NCBI RefSeq assembly: GCF_014202475.1
Contig: NZ_JACHGV010000003.1
Coordinates: forward strand, 900,454-964,453
Length of the DNA: 64,000 bases
Origin: Streptomyces paradoxus
GTDB lineage: Bacteria > Actinomycetota > Actinomycetes > Streptomycetales > Streptomycetaceae
Direction of reading: 5' to 3'
Positions 9,112-16,083 of the stretch are shown here, piece after piece; position 1 is the first letter of the stretch; each line of letters begins with the position of its first letter. The notes beneath the pieces are model-generated. The model was not told the origin of the DNA and made no database searches. It saw only the letters and a list, made by a program, of their open reading frames with translations. The position numbers and the translations under genes were made by a program.

Positions 9112-9812
9112 CCAGTGTCCTCCAGCTTGACGATATGCGCGTACCTGTTGAGATCGGCGGCAGCAGCCGTATGGCTCGGCTCACCATCGAGGTCGACGGA
9201 TCCTTGCGTCTGAAGGCCGCCGCTGACGTGGCGACCGAGGAGCTGCAGCAATTCTTGGCGTCGAAACGCGAGTGGGTCTACCGCAAGCTAGTCGAGAAGG
9301 AAGTTCTGCGTTACGAGCCCATCACCAAGGAGCTCGTCGACGGTGAGGGCTTCCTGTACTTGGGGCGCAGCCATCGACTGAAGATCGATGAAGTGGACGG
9401 CGCTGTCCGCCTGGAGCGAGGCCGACTTGTCCTGCCGCGACAGCTACTCGGTGTGGGAGAGGCAAGCCTGATCGCCTGGTACCAGCGCTGCGGCGAGGCC
9501 TGGCTACGACCCCGCTCTCGGACGTGGGCAGCGCGACTACGAGTTGATGCGGGGCCTATCGAAGTGGCGGACCTCGGCCACAAGTGGGGAAGTGCGACGG
9601 CCGGACGACGGGTGCGCATCCACTGGGCGACGCTCCAGCTGTCCCCATCACTCGTTGATTATGTTCTGGCGCACGAACTTGCGCATCTACGCGAGCCTCA
9701 CCATGGCCCCGCATTCTGGCAGTTGCTCGCCCGTGTCATGCCGGACTACGACGAGCGTAAGCAGGAACTGGCGAAGCGCGGCGCATGCCTCTGGTTTGGG
9801 GGCATATTGTAG
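9108..9812 (+). CDS. YgjP-type (DUF45) M48-family zinc metallopeptidase coupled to the restriction system
   Basis: The product has 234 residues. The zinc motif HELAH, followed by HHGPAFW, sits at about residues 187-199, and HKWGSA about 30 residues earlier is the family's (R)WGSC-like motif. Together these mark the DUF45/YgjP (SprT-like, M48) metallopeptidases. The N-terminal half is a small beta-rich domain (residues 1-80). The ATG overlaps the hsdR stop (ATGA), so it is made as part of the hsd operon. Such peptidase genes are often found beside type I restriction genes, but their job there is not established. Control of restriction by proteolysis (as ClpXP does for HsdR in E. coli) is a reasonable guess only. 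Confidence 0.85.
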   Translation: MTSVLQLDDMRVPVEIGGSSRMARLTIEVDGSLRLKAAADVATEELQQFLASKREWVYRKLVEKEVLRYEPITKELVDGEGFLYLGRSHRLKIDEVDGAVRLERGRLVLPRQLLGVGEASLIAWYQRCGEAWLRPRSRTWAARLRVDAGPIEVADLGHKWGSATAGRRVRIHWATLQLSPSLVDYVLAHELAHLREPHHGPAFWQLLARVMPDYDERKQELAKRGACLWFGGIL

Positions 9813-10628
9813 TGGCGCCGCCCTGTCCCAGCGCATCGTGAGTTGGGCCCTGATAGGCAAGTGACCGGCGCACTAGGTTGGCGTAGCGACTTTGGCCAGG
9901 AGCTGCTTTGGCGCGAGTGATCATGGCCCCGTAAGCTTCCGGCGCGTCGGGCAGTCTGTGGACCTGCCCGTTGAAGCACGACGTTGGGGCCATGATCTTC
10001 GAGGCTCGCGCCAAAGTGGCTGGCTAAAGTCGCGGAGCCGACCGCCCCAGCCACGACGGGGTTTCTCCCCTGCGTCATGGCCGCGTCCCCCGTCCGGCCG
10101 GTGGCCTGGTGCGGGATCAGCGGGCCGTATGAACGCCCGCGTATCTGGCAGCGTCGGCCCGCATGCCGCCGTCACCGCGATCCAGCCTCTTGCGGTAACA
10201 CAAAGCGTCTTTGACCTGCCCGTTGGGGGTCATCGTTCGTTCCCCGTGCCCGTGTTGGAATGTGGTCGCTGCGGGCGGCGACGGGCGGGCGGCGACGTGC
10301 GCCGGTGGCGAAGACATGGAGGCGGCGCGGCGGCGACCGGCCGGCGCCGCCGCGCTTGGCGCGGCCCTCGGTTTGATCCGACCTACTGGTGTAGGCAACC
10401 GGGTGGAAAGGGCGGCGACGTGGCCCCTGAAACGGGGGCGTTGGTGTCGAGCTGCTGTTGCGTCTTTCCTATCCTGAGGCCGGATCGTGGTGGCGGTGGT
10501 GTGTGGGCCGGTGCGGCCGTTGATGCGCTGGGGCGGAGTGTGCGGCGGTCGGGTTGGCGATGATCGACATGCGCCGTCGGCCGCCAGACGAGCGAGCGCA
10601 GCGAGCCTTGAACCCGTGAAGAAGGTTG
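9813..10628. other. 816-bp non-coding region with strong secondary structure
   Basis: I see no credible gene here. The open frames on both strands are low-complexity Arg/Ala/Gly reading of GC-rich DNA. It contains the 148-bp interrupted palindrome at 9886-10033. A 13-bp direct repeat (GACCTGCCCGTTG) at 9961-9973 recurs at 10213-10225; the second copy is itself flanked by TGACC/GGTCA. A G-rich stretch (10260-10340) follows, then a purine-rich GAGCGAGCGCAGCGAG sequence near 10590. Candidate roles are a replication or transfer origin or a structured RNA. Confidence 0.6.
9886..10033. repeat. 148-bp interrupted palindrome
   Basis: Four stem segments nest around one loop. GCGACTTTGGCCAG (9886-9899) pairs with 10020-10033 with one G-T mismatch. 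CTTTGGCGCGAG (9906-9917) pairs perfectly with 10005-10016. GATCATGGCCCC (9919-9930) pairs perfectly with 9986-9997. CGGGCAG (9948-9954) pairs with CTGCCCG (9964-9970) around a 9-base loop. No target-site duplication is visible at its edges. It may be a rolling-circle or single-strand origin, a MITE-like remnant, or a structured transcript. Confidence 0.75.
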
Positions 10629-11726
10629 TTACTCAGTAGCGGCTGTGATGCGCCACAAGGGAGCGTCGTACTGCTTCGGACGGCTGTTGATGAGCAGTTG
10701 GCGCAGGTCCTCGCGCAAGGAGCCGTTGAGGTTCAGGGCCTCAGTGATGCGGCGGAACGTTGTGTAGGTGACTCCGCGGCTGCGGGCCTCGGCTTCGAAC
10801 TGGTCGAGCTGAGACAGTACGGCTTCGGGGTCGAGCGGCACCGGTGGCTGAGCCTTGAGCCATGCCGCCTTGTTGCGCTCGTAGTCGATCTCCGAGTAGC
10901 CGCAGATTTCGCGGCTGTGTGCCTCGACCTCGTCCAGGGTGGCGGTGGTCAGGATGGCTCGGGCCAACTGGTTGCGGGTGAGTGCCTCGTCCAAGTCGAC
11001 CTCATGGACCGTCGGTCCCTCGTCGGTGAGGGGGACCGGGAGGCCGGCGTCTCGCATTTCGCAGGTGCCGCGTACGCCTCGGGCTGTCGCCGCGAGCATC
11101 CCGGTCGCCTCGGAGGGATGCCACTCCAGGACCGAGCTGATCGGTTCGACGTCCTTCGCTGTGAGGGTGTGGATTAGCGGACCGAGCATGCCGCGCAGTT
11201 CGTCGAGAGGGAGTTCGCCATCGAGGCCGGGGCCCGTCACCAGGAGGCGGACGGGTGCATTCACCTGGCAGCACGCGGCGAGTGTGACGGCGTCGGCGAG
11301 GGGGCTCTTCAGCGTCGGTTCATCGCCGCGGGCGAGGATGTCGCCGCCTACGTCAAGGAGATCGATCGAGACCGGTGACAAGTGGTCCACCAGCTCTTCG
11401 AGTTGGCGGGTGACACCCTCGACCCCGTGGCGTGCGTCGATCAGCGCGAACGTGTGCCGGAGCTCTGCTGCGAGTCGGGGGAGAGTCGAACCCGCCGGAG
11501 CGATGGGGCGGGCCTCGGCCGGCACCGCCCAGACTGCTGGTGTGAGGGGTTGGAGGCCGGTGAAGTTGTCTAGCCCTCGGGGACCCGGAACCGGGTCGAT
11601 CAGGAGGCGGTCCCACGCGTACGTGAGGATCACCGCCTGGTCCTCGTCGCCGTAGAGGGCGGCGTGAATCATTGCGGCGGCGACTGCGTCGCCCCCTCCT
11701 CCTGCTGCGACGATCAACCGCGTCAT
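10629..11726 (-). CDS. DUF1152 family protein
   Basis: The product has 365 residues from MTRLIVAAGGGGDAVAAAMI. The glycine-rich N-terminal loop (AAGGGGDAVAA) and the spacing of the later acidic segments (SIDLLDVGGDILARGDE) resemble the DUF1152 family, thought to have a Rossmann-like nucleotide-binding fold; no reaction is known. I chose ATG 11724-11726 because the conserved loop starts there; an in-frame start at 11759 would add 11 residues that overlap the promoter region. It is the only minus-strand gene of the element and is divergent from the first GntR gene across an operator, so the two are probably co-regulated. It may be cargo; no AICE function can be assigned. Confidence 0.6.
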   Translation of the reverse strand: MTRLIVAAGGGGDAVAAAMIHAALYGDEDQAVILTYAWDRLLIDPVPGPRGLDNFTGLQPLTPAVWAVPAEARPIAPAGSTLPRLAAELRHTFALIDARHGVEGVTRQLEELVDHLSPVSIDLLDVGGDILARGDEPTLKSPLADAVTLAACCQVNAPVRLLVTGPGLDGELPLDELRGMLGPLIHTLTAKDVEPISSVLEWHPSEATGMLAATARGVRGTCEMRDAGLPVPLTDEGPTVHEVDLDEALTRNQLARAILTTATLDEVEAHSREICGYSEIDYERNKAAWLKAQPPVPLDPEAVLSQLDQFEAEARSRGVTYTTFRRITEALNLNGSLREDLRQLLINSRPKQYDAPLWRITAATE

Positions 11727-11768
11727 GCGTCTCAGCCTACGGGGTGGGGGGTTGACCACTCACCCTAT

Positions 11769-11791
11769 AGTGGCTAGAGGCCATAGCCACT
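11769..11791. promoter_or_regulatory. Palindromic operator in the divergent DUF1152/GntR promoter region
   Basis: AGTGGCTA at 11769-11776 and TAGCCACT at 11784-11791 form a perfect inverted repeat. The half-site AGTGGC recurs in two palindromes at 12647 and 12671, which follow the first GntR gene. A TTGACC box lies at 11752-11757 with a TAGAGG hexamer 17 bp further on, inside the operator. The site therefore looks like an autoregulatory operator for the GntR protein at 11871. Confidence 0.6.
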
Positions 11792-11870
11792 TGTATCGAG
11801 AAGCAGGCCTCAGCTCGGTAGCGGGGTGCCCGACTACTCGCCTGGGGCTCGCCTTGGGTGAGGAGGACTG

Positions 11871-12611
11871 ATGCCGCAGATCGAGGAGGCTCAGCCGAAG
11901 TATCTCCAGATCGCGCACTACATCCGTGATCAGATTCTTCGGGGTGACCTGCGACCAGGTGATGAGGTGCCGTCAGAACGGCAGTTGGCGGCGGACTGGA
12001 AGGTTTCCCGGCCCACGGCCGCGCGGTCGTTGGAGGCGCTGAGTCATCAAGGGCTTGTCGAGAAGCGTCAGGGGTCGGGCACGTACGTGCGGAGCCTCGA
12101 AGTCAACCGGCGGGCTCGTGAGTTGTACGGGCGCGCTCGGCAGACCGGGAAGATCTACACGCCTGGTGAGTACGCCGTGATCACCTCTGCCGGTTGGCTG
12201 GAGGCGCCGGATCACGTCGCTGAGGCGCTGGGCCTGGTCAAGGATCGTCGGGCGGTGCACCGGCGGCGGGTTACCAACAACCAGGACGGGCCGATCACGC
12301 TCTCCACCTCGTGGTTCGCTCCGGATGTCGGTCAACGTGCGCCGAAGCTTCTGGAGCCGGAGCGGATCCAAGAGGGGACGCTGCTGTACGTCGAGAACCT
12401 GACCGGACGGCAGGGGAGTTACGCGGAAGATCGCATGTGTGCGCGTGCGGCGACTGAGGAAGAGGCCGAGGACCTTCAACTTGCTGCCGGCTCCGCCGTG
12501 CTGATCGTGCACCACGTCGTCTTCGACCTCCAGGACCGGCCGTTGGAGTTCGCTGAGGCCACCTACCCGCCGCATCGCTGGGCGTTCGAGCAGGGCTACC
12601 CCCTCACCTGA
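11871..12611 (+). CDS. GntR/UTRA transcriptional repressor 1 (KorSA-like)
   Basis: The 246-residue product has an N-terminal winged helix-turn-helix (PKYLQIAHYIRDQILRGDL, then PSERQLAADWKVSRPTAARS and KRQGSGTYV) in residues 1-75. A C-terminal UTRA-type effector domain follows, ending GSAVLIVHHVVFDL and LEFAEATYPPHRWAFEQ. In pSAM2-type elements a GntR repressor of this kind (KorSA) keeps transfer and replication genes off. Matching palindromes containing AGTGGC lie upstream (11769-11791) and downstream (12647-12686), suggesting it controls itself, the divergent DUF1152 gene and the small genes at 12707 and 12888. The UTRA ligand is unknown. Confidence 0.88.
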   Translation: MPQIEEAQPKYLQIAHYIRDQILRGDLRPGDEVPSERQLAADWKVSRPTAARSLEALSHQGLVEKRQGSGTYVRSLEVNRRARELYGRARQTGKIYTPGEYAVITSAGWLEAPDHVAEALGLVKDRRAVHRRRVTNNQDGPITLSTSWFAPDVGQRAPKLLEPERIQEGTLLYVENLTGRQGSYAEDRMCARAATEEEAEDLQLAAGSAVLIVHHVVFDLQDRPLEFAEATYPPHRWAFEQGYPLT

Positions 12612-12646
12612 GGGGGCCAGTTGCAGTGAATCGCTTGCGTCGGCCA

Positions 12647-12686
12647 AGTGGCTAATGCCACTATCCAGAAAGTGGCTAAGGCCACT
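12647..12686. promoter_or_regulatory. Two tandem AGTGGC-N4-GCCACT operators
   Basis: AGTGGCTAATGCCACT at 12647-12662 and AGTGGCTAAGGCCACT at 12671-12686 are palindromes with centres 24 bp apart. They lie 21 bp before the GTG of the zinc-motif gene, where a promoter would be. They share half-sites with 11769-11791, so the same GntR protein probably binds all three. Confidence 0.65.
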
Positions 12687-12706
12687 TCACTGGGAGGAGG
12701 CGCGGT

Positions 12707-12880
12707 GTGACGAGTCAGCGGCCGGATCAGGGCACGCACTTACCTTGCCGGGGTTGCCGGGGGCGCGGCTGGAAGCGTGTCGGCTCACGAACGACCCTGG
12801 CGCTTGCCACCGCCGCCGATCGCACCCGTGCCACATCAAAGCGGCGCTGCCTCGACTGCGACGGCAGCGGCAGGAAGTGA
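12707..12880 (+). CDS. 57-residue zinc-motif peptide (DnaJ-like cysteine motifs)
   Basis: GTG 12707 is preceded by an excellent ribosome site (GGGAGGAGG, 12692-12700) and the frame is open to TGA at 12880. The peptide carries two cysteine pairs of the DnaJ zinc-finger type, PCRGCRGRGWK near residue 14 and RCLDCDGSG near residue 48, separated by a basic linker. It probably binds zinc, but DNA or partner binding is inference. Codon 12 is TTA (12740-12742), the rare bldA-dependent leucine codon. It lies directly downstream of two GntR operators and 7 bp before the next gene, so the two form a small regulated operon. Confidence 0.65.
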   Translation: MTSQRPDQGTHLPCRGCRGRGWKRVGSRTTLALATAADRTRATSKRRCLDCDGSGRK

Positions 12881-12887
12881 GCACCTG

Positions 12888-13328
12888 ATGGCCTATGTGA
12901 TCGACCGCTACCCGTCTGAGGAATCACCGCGTCTCGGTGCGATGACCTTGCACCCTGTCGCTGAGTCTGTGCCGCGGGCTCGGCGCTGGTTCCGCAAGTT
13001 CATCGCCCCGTACAACCCGGCCTGCTCCGTCGACGACTGTGCGCTGATGATCTCAGAGCTGGTGACCAACGCCATCGCTTACGGCCGGTCGGACGATCCT
13101 TGGCTGGTCCGGGTTGAGTGGTTCCGTGAGGGGACCTCGCTTCGGGTCGACGTGCACAACCCCGGCTTTCCGGCGAACGTGCGGCTGAGGCATCCCGACG
13201 CCAACGACTCCCACGGGCGCGGACTGCTCCTGGTCGATTCGCTGGCCGAGTCGTGGCACGCCGCACCGAGCCGCTTCGGCGGAACCGTTGTCTCCTTCGT
13301 GGTGGCCGATGCCTGGCCCGGAAGGTAA
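12888..13328 (+). CDS. RsbW-like ATP-binding protein (anti-sigma-type kinase)
   Basis: The 146-residue product from ATG 12888 fits the single-domain GHKL ATPase (HATPase_c_2) family. The N box is ISELVTNAIAYG and the G1/G2 region is VHNPGFP and DSHGRGLLLVDSLAESW, ending GGTVVSFVV. These proteins resemble the serine kinases that control sigma factors through STAS antagonists, and Streptomyces encodes dozens. Upstream in-frame starts would run back through the zinc-motif gene. It is 7 bp downstream of that gene and probably co-transcribed from the operator-bearing promoter. Its partner is unknown; none is encoded in the element. Confidence 0.85.
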   Translation: MAYVIDRYPSEESPRLGAMTLHPVAESVPRARRWFRKFIAPYNPACSVDDCALMISELVTNAIAYGRSDDPWLVRVEWFREGTSLRVDVHNPGFPANVRLRHPDANDSHGRGLLLVDSLAESWHAAPSRFGGTVVSFVVADAWPGR

Positions 13329-13381
13329 GAGTTCGCTCCGCTTCTACATTGACAATCGAAGATTCGCTAGTCTGGTTGACC

Positions 13382-13391
13382 AGTTGACTTG
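13382..13391. promoter_or_regulatory. Operator half of repressor 2 upstream of its own gene
   Basis: AGTTGACTTG at 13382-13391 is the reverse complement of CAAGTCAACT, the motif found twice before the transfer operon (14194 and 14228). It is 24 bp before the ATG of GntR repressor 2. A TTGACA box lies at 13349-13354, although no well-spaced -10 is clear. It suggests autoregulation. Confidence 0.5.
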
Positions 13392-13414
13392 GCCAATCCC
13401 GACAGGCGGCGTTC

Positions 13415-14143
13415 ATGGCGTATGAAGTGGAGCCACCGAAGTACGTGCGCCTCGCACAGACGATCCAGCGTCGCATCGAGGACGGCACGTACCCGCCTGG
13501 CACTCGGGTGCCCAGCGAGAACCAGTTGGTGCAGTCCTTCGGGATGTCCCGCCCCACCGTCGTGCGGGCGCTGGAGCTGCTGAAGCGTGATGGCTGGCTG
13601 GAGTCCCGACAGGGGTTCGGCACGATCGTGCGAGGCCGCCCGGCTGTCGTCGAGCAGAAGGACCGCCGGGGGAGTGAGACGCTCACGCGCGATGAGTCGC
13701 AAGCGGCCGGCCGGTTGGTCGAAGTCGGTTACGTCCCCGCTCCGGCGCGAGTCGCATCCGTCCTCGGGCTGCCCAAGCGGGCCAAGATTCTCATGCGCCG
13801 GTTCCTGGCGGAGGAGGATGGCGAACCGGTGGAGCTGGTGTCGTCCTACTTCCCCGCCGGCCTGGTCGAAGGTACGGAACTGGAGAGCGCCGACGCGCTG
13901 GCAGGTGGCACCCGCGCACACCTGGAGACGCGCAAGAAGGTCCGCTTCGACCATGTGACGGAACGGGTTTCGGCACGTCTGCCGGAGCCCTCCGAAGCGG
14001 AGCTTCTGGATCTCCCTGAGGGGGTTCCGGTCCTCAGGGTCCTGGTCGTCGCGTGTGACGCTTCCGGGCAGGCGCTGCAAGTCTCCGACGTGCTGCTTCC
14101 CGCCGACCGGCAGGAACTGGAAGACACCTACCGTCTGAACTGA
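13415..14143 (+). CDS. GntR/UTRA transcriptional repressor 2
   Basis: The 242-residue product has a winged helix (PPKYVRLAQTIQRRIEDGTY, VPSENQLVQSFGMSRPTVVR, ESRQGFGTIV) in residues 1-75 and a UTRA-like domain to the end (VLRVLVVACDASGQALQVSD). It is about the same length as repressor 1 but clearly a different protein, and its adjacent operator motif (AAGTCAACTTG) is also different. It lies just upstream of the transfer operon, whose promoter carries two copies of that motif. It is therefore the best candidate for the KorSA-like transfer repressor of this element. Confidence 0.88.
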   Translation: MAYEVEPPKYVRLAQTIQRRIEDGTYPPGTRVPSENQLVQSFGMSRPTVVRALELLKRDGWLESRQGFGTIVRGRPAVVEQKDRRGSETLTRDESQAAGRLVEVGYVPAPARVASVLGLPKRAKILMRRFLAEEDGEPVELVSSYFPAGLVEGTELESADALAGGTRAHLETRKKVRFDHVTERVSARLPEPSEAELLDLPEGVPVLRVLVVACDASGQALQVSDVLLPADRQELEDTYRLN

Positions 14144-14189
14144 GCCCGATTGGCGGCCCGTTCGCCGCCTACTCCACCTCGATTCGCAC

Positions 14190-14239
14190 TTGACAAGTCA
14201 ACTTGGCATCCCTAGCTCCGAACTTGCTAAGTCAACTTG
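14190..14239 (+). promoter_or_regulatory. Transfer-operon promoter with two repressor-2 operators
   Basis: A consensus TTGACA (14190-14195) is followed after 17 bp by TAGCTC (14213-14218), a fair Streptomyces -35/-10 pair. CAAGTCAACTTG at 14194-14205 overlaps the -35 box. TAAGTCAACTTG at 14228-14239 covers the start region. A repressor on both would block the operon that begins at 14274. Confidence 0.65.
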
Positions 14240-14273
14240 TCGGGCAGGTTGATCGACTCAAGAGGAGAAATCT

Positions 14274-14624
14274 GTGCGTGTGATCCGTATTGACGCCTCG
14301 GCCGCCACGATCCTGCTCACCGAAGCGCCGGCGCCGAAGGTGCGCGACCGGCAGACCGGTGAGATTGCCAAGGACGCCGTGAGTGGTGAGGCGCTGATGA
14401 CGGTCGGCGTCGTCTTCATCGACGAGGGTGAGTCGTCGCTGATCCAGGTCACCGTCCCCGAGAGCGGTGTGACGGACGGCCTGACCGTCGGGGCCCCGGT
14501 CTCGCTGCCGGGGCTCATCGCCCGGCCGTGGGAGAGCGTGTTCAACGGGCAGCAGCGGCATGGCATCGCCTACCGGGCGACCGCCGTTGCTCCCGGCGCC
14601 TTCCCGATGGAGCAGGCGGGCTGA
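14274..14624 (+). CDS. Conserved-type hypothetical protein, first gene of the transfer operon
   Basis: The product has 116 residues from GTG 14274, preceded by AGAGGAG. It is predicted soluble and rich in beta strands (TVGVVFIDEGESSLIQVTVPE), with a central Gly/Thr-rich section. I do not recognise a named domain. Proteins of this size are commonly encoded immediately upstream of the FtsK-like transfer gene in AICEs and Streptomyces plasmids. The next gene begins 6 bp after the stop, so the two are co-translated. Confidence 0.75.
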   Translation: MRVIRIDASAATILLTEAPAPKVRDRQTGEIAKDAVSGEALMTVGVVFIDEGESSLIQVTVPESGVTDGLTVGAPVSLPGLIARPWESVFNGQQRHGIAYRATAVAPGAFPMEQAG

Positions 14625-14629
14625 TCGTC

Positions 14630-16003
14630 GTGACCGACCTGGTGACGTGGGCCGAGGTGGGCGGGTCGCTCGCTGCGATAGGCGGCGCGGCCTACGCCCG
14701 GCATGCTCATCCGGCGGCGTACTGGTCCATGGTCGGGCTGTCCGTTTCGGTGGCCCGGTTGCTGGCCTCGTACACCTCCACCATGGACGCGTGCGGTCTG
14801 ACGGTCGAGCCGCCCCGGTGGCGGGCCCTGGCTGTCAAGGCCACGACTCGACGTGAGGTCCGGCCGGTGCCTCCTCGTCGGGGCATGATCCGGCCCACCT
14901 CGACCGGTCTGCGGCTCCGGCTGCGGCTGGCTCCGGGCCAGGAACCGGCGGACGTGGCGGCCTCGGCCGAACGACTGCGGCACGCCTGGGGTGTTCACGC
15001 CGTGTACGTGCGGGACGTCAAGCCCGGTGTCGTGGAACTGCGGCTCGTCGGCTTCGACGTCCTGCGGAAGGTGCAGATGCCTCGCCGGACCGACGCCGGT
15101 CCACTCCGCGTGCCGGTGGCTCTCCGGGAGGACGCAACCGCCTTCGTCCGGGACTACCGGGCCGTACCCCACGAACTCGTGCTCGGCGCCACGCTGTCCG
15201 GCAAGTCCATGTTCCTGCGGGACCTGCTTGTCGGTCTGGCCGCTCAGCCGGTGGCGCTGGTCGGGATCGACTGCAAGCGCGGGGTGGAGCTGGCGCCATT
15301 CGCTCCCCGGCTCTCCGCGCTGGCGACCGACCCGGAGCAGGCTGCCGAACTGCTGCCCGTGCTCGTCAAGGAAATGGAGGACCGATACGACCTGATCAAA
15401 GCGCGGCAGGGCATCGCCCCCGGCACCCCGGACGAGCTGATCACCTCGGACGTCTGGGGTCTGCCGGAGGACGAACGCCCGGCTCCTATCGTGCTGTTCG
15501 TCGACGAAGTGGCAGAACTCTTCCTCGTCGCCACGAGGAAGGAGGAAGAGCGACGGGACGAGATGGTCACCCAGCTCATCCGACTTGCCCAGCTCGGCCG
15601 CGCGGCCGGCATCTATCTGGAGGTGTGCGGGCAGCGTTTCGGTGCTGAGCTGGGCAAGGGAGCGACCATGCTCCGGGCTCAGCTCACCGGCCGGGTCTGC
15701 CACCGGGTGAACGACGAAGCCTCCGCGAAGATGGCGCTCGGTGACATCGCCCCTGAGGCTGTCCTGGCCTCCTGCGCCATCGCGGCCGAGTTGCCCGGCC
15801 TCGCCGTCGTCGGCGACACGTCCGGAGGCTGGTCCCGCATCCGCACGCCTCACCTGTCCCTCGCCGATGCTGCGGCCACCTGCCGCGAGACGGCACACCT
15901 CGCTCCGGACGTTCCGACGCTCGCGCCGTTCCGGCCTCACGTTCCACCCGCGCCGGTGAAGGAGTGCGGCCCCTTGGCCACTCCTCGGCCCATCACCGAG
16001 TAA
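14630..16003 (+). CDS. FtsK/SpoIIIE-type DNA translocase for conjugative transfer (TraB/TraSA-like)
   Basis: The 457-residue product is the single protein that moves double-stranded DNA between mycelia in AICEs. N-terminal hydrophobic segments (residues 8-50, IGGAAYARHAHPAAYWSMVG and following) anchor it in the membrane. The motor domain has Walker A GATLSGKS near residue 186, the FtsK-type IDCKRGVELAPF after it, and Walker B IVLFVDEVAEL near residue 290. The GTG at 14630 follows the upstream gene by a few bases. The longer frame from 14528 overlaps that gene and lacks the membrane start. No winged-helix gamma domain is obvious, so recognition of its DNA site may lie in the last 80 residues. 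Confidence 0.92.
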   Translation: MTDLVTWAEVGGSLAAIGGAAYARHAHPAAYWSMVGLSVSVARLLASYTSTMDACGLTVEPPRWRALAVKATTRREVRPVPPRRGMIRPTSTGLRLRLRLAPGQEPADVAASAERLRHAWGVHAVYVRDVKPGVVELRLVGFDVLRKVQMPRRTDAGPLRVPVALREDATAFVRDYRAVPHELVLGATLSGKSMFLRDLLVGLAAQPVALVGIDCKRGVELAPFAPRLSALATDPEQAAELLPVLVKEMEDRYDLIKARQGIAPGTPDELITSDVWGLPEDERPAPIVLFVDEVAELFLVATRKEEERRDEMVTQLIRLAQLGRAAGIYLEVCGQRFGAELGKGATMLRAQLTGRVCHRVNDEASAKMALGDIAPEAVLASCAIAAELPGLAVVGDTSGGWSRIRTPHLSLADAAATCRETAHLAPDVPTLAPFRPHVPPAPVKECGPLATPRPITE

Positions 16004-16083
16004 CCGACCCGCTCCCACGGTCGGCGCGGCCGTCCCGCGCCAAGTCCCTACCCCACCCATGCCCGGAACTGGAAGGAGTGGCC

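Noticed and set aside
9892..10563. A 223-codon open frame between the peptidase and DUF1152 genes
   Set aside because: Composition is Arg/Gly-rich without motif, it lacks a ribosome site and it runs through the palindrome.
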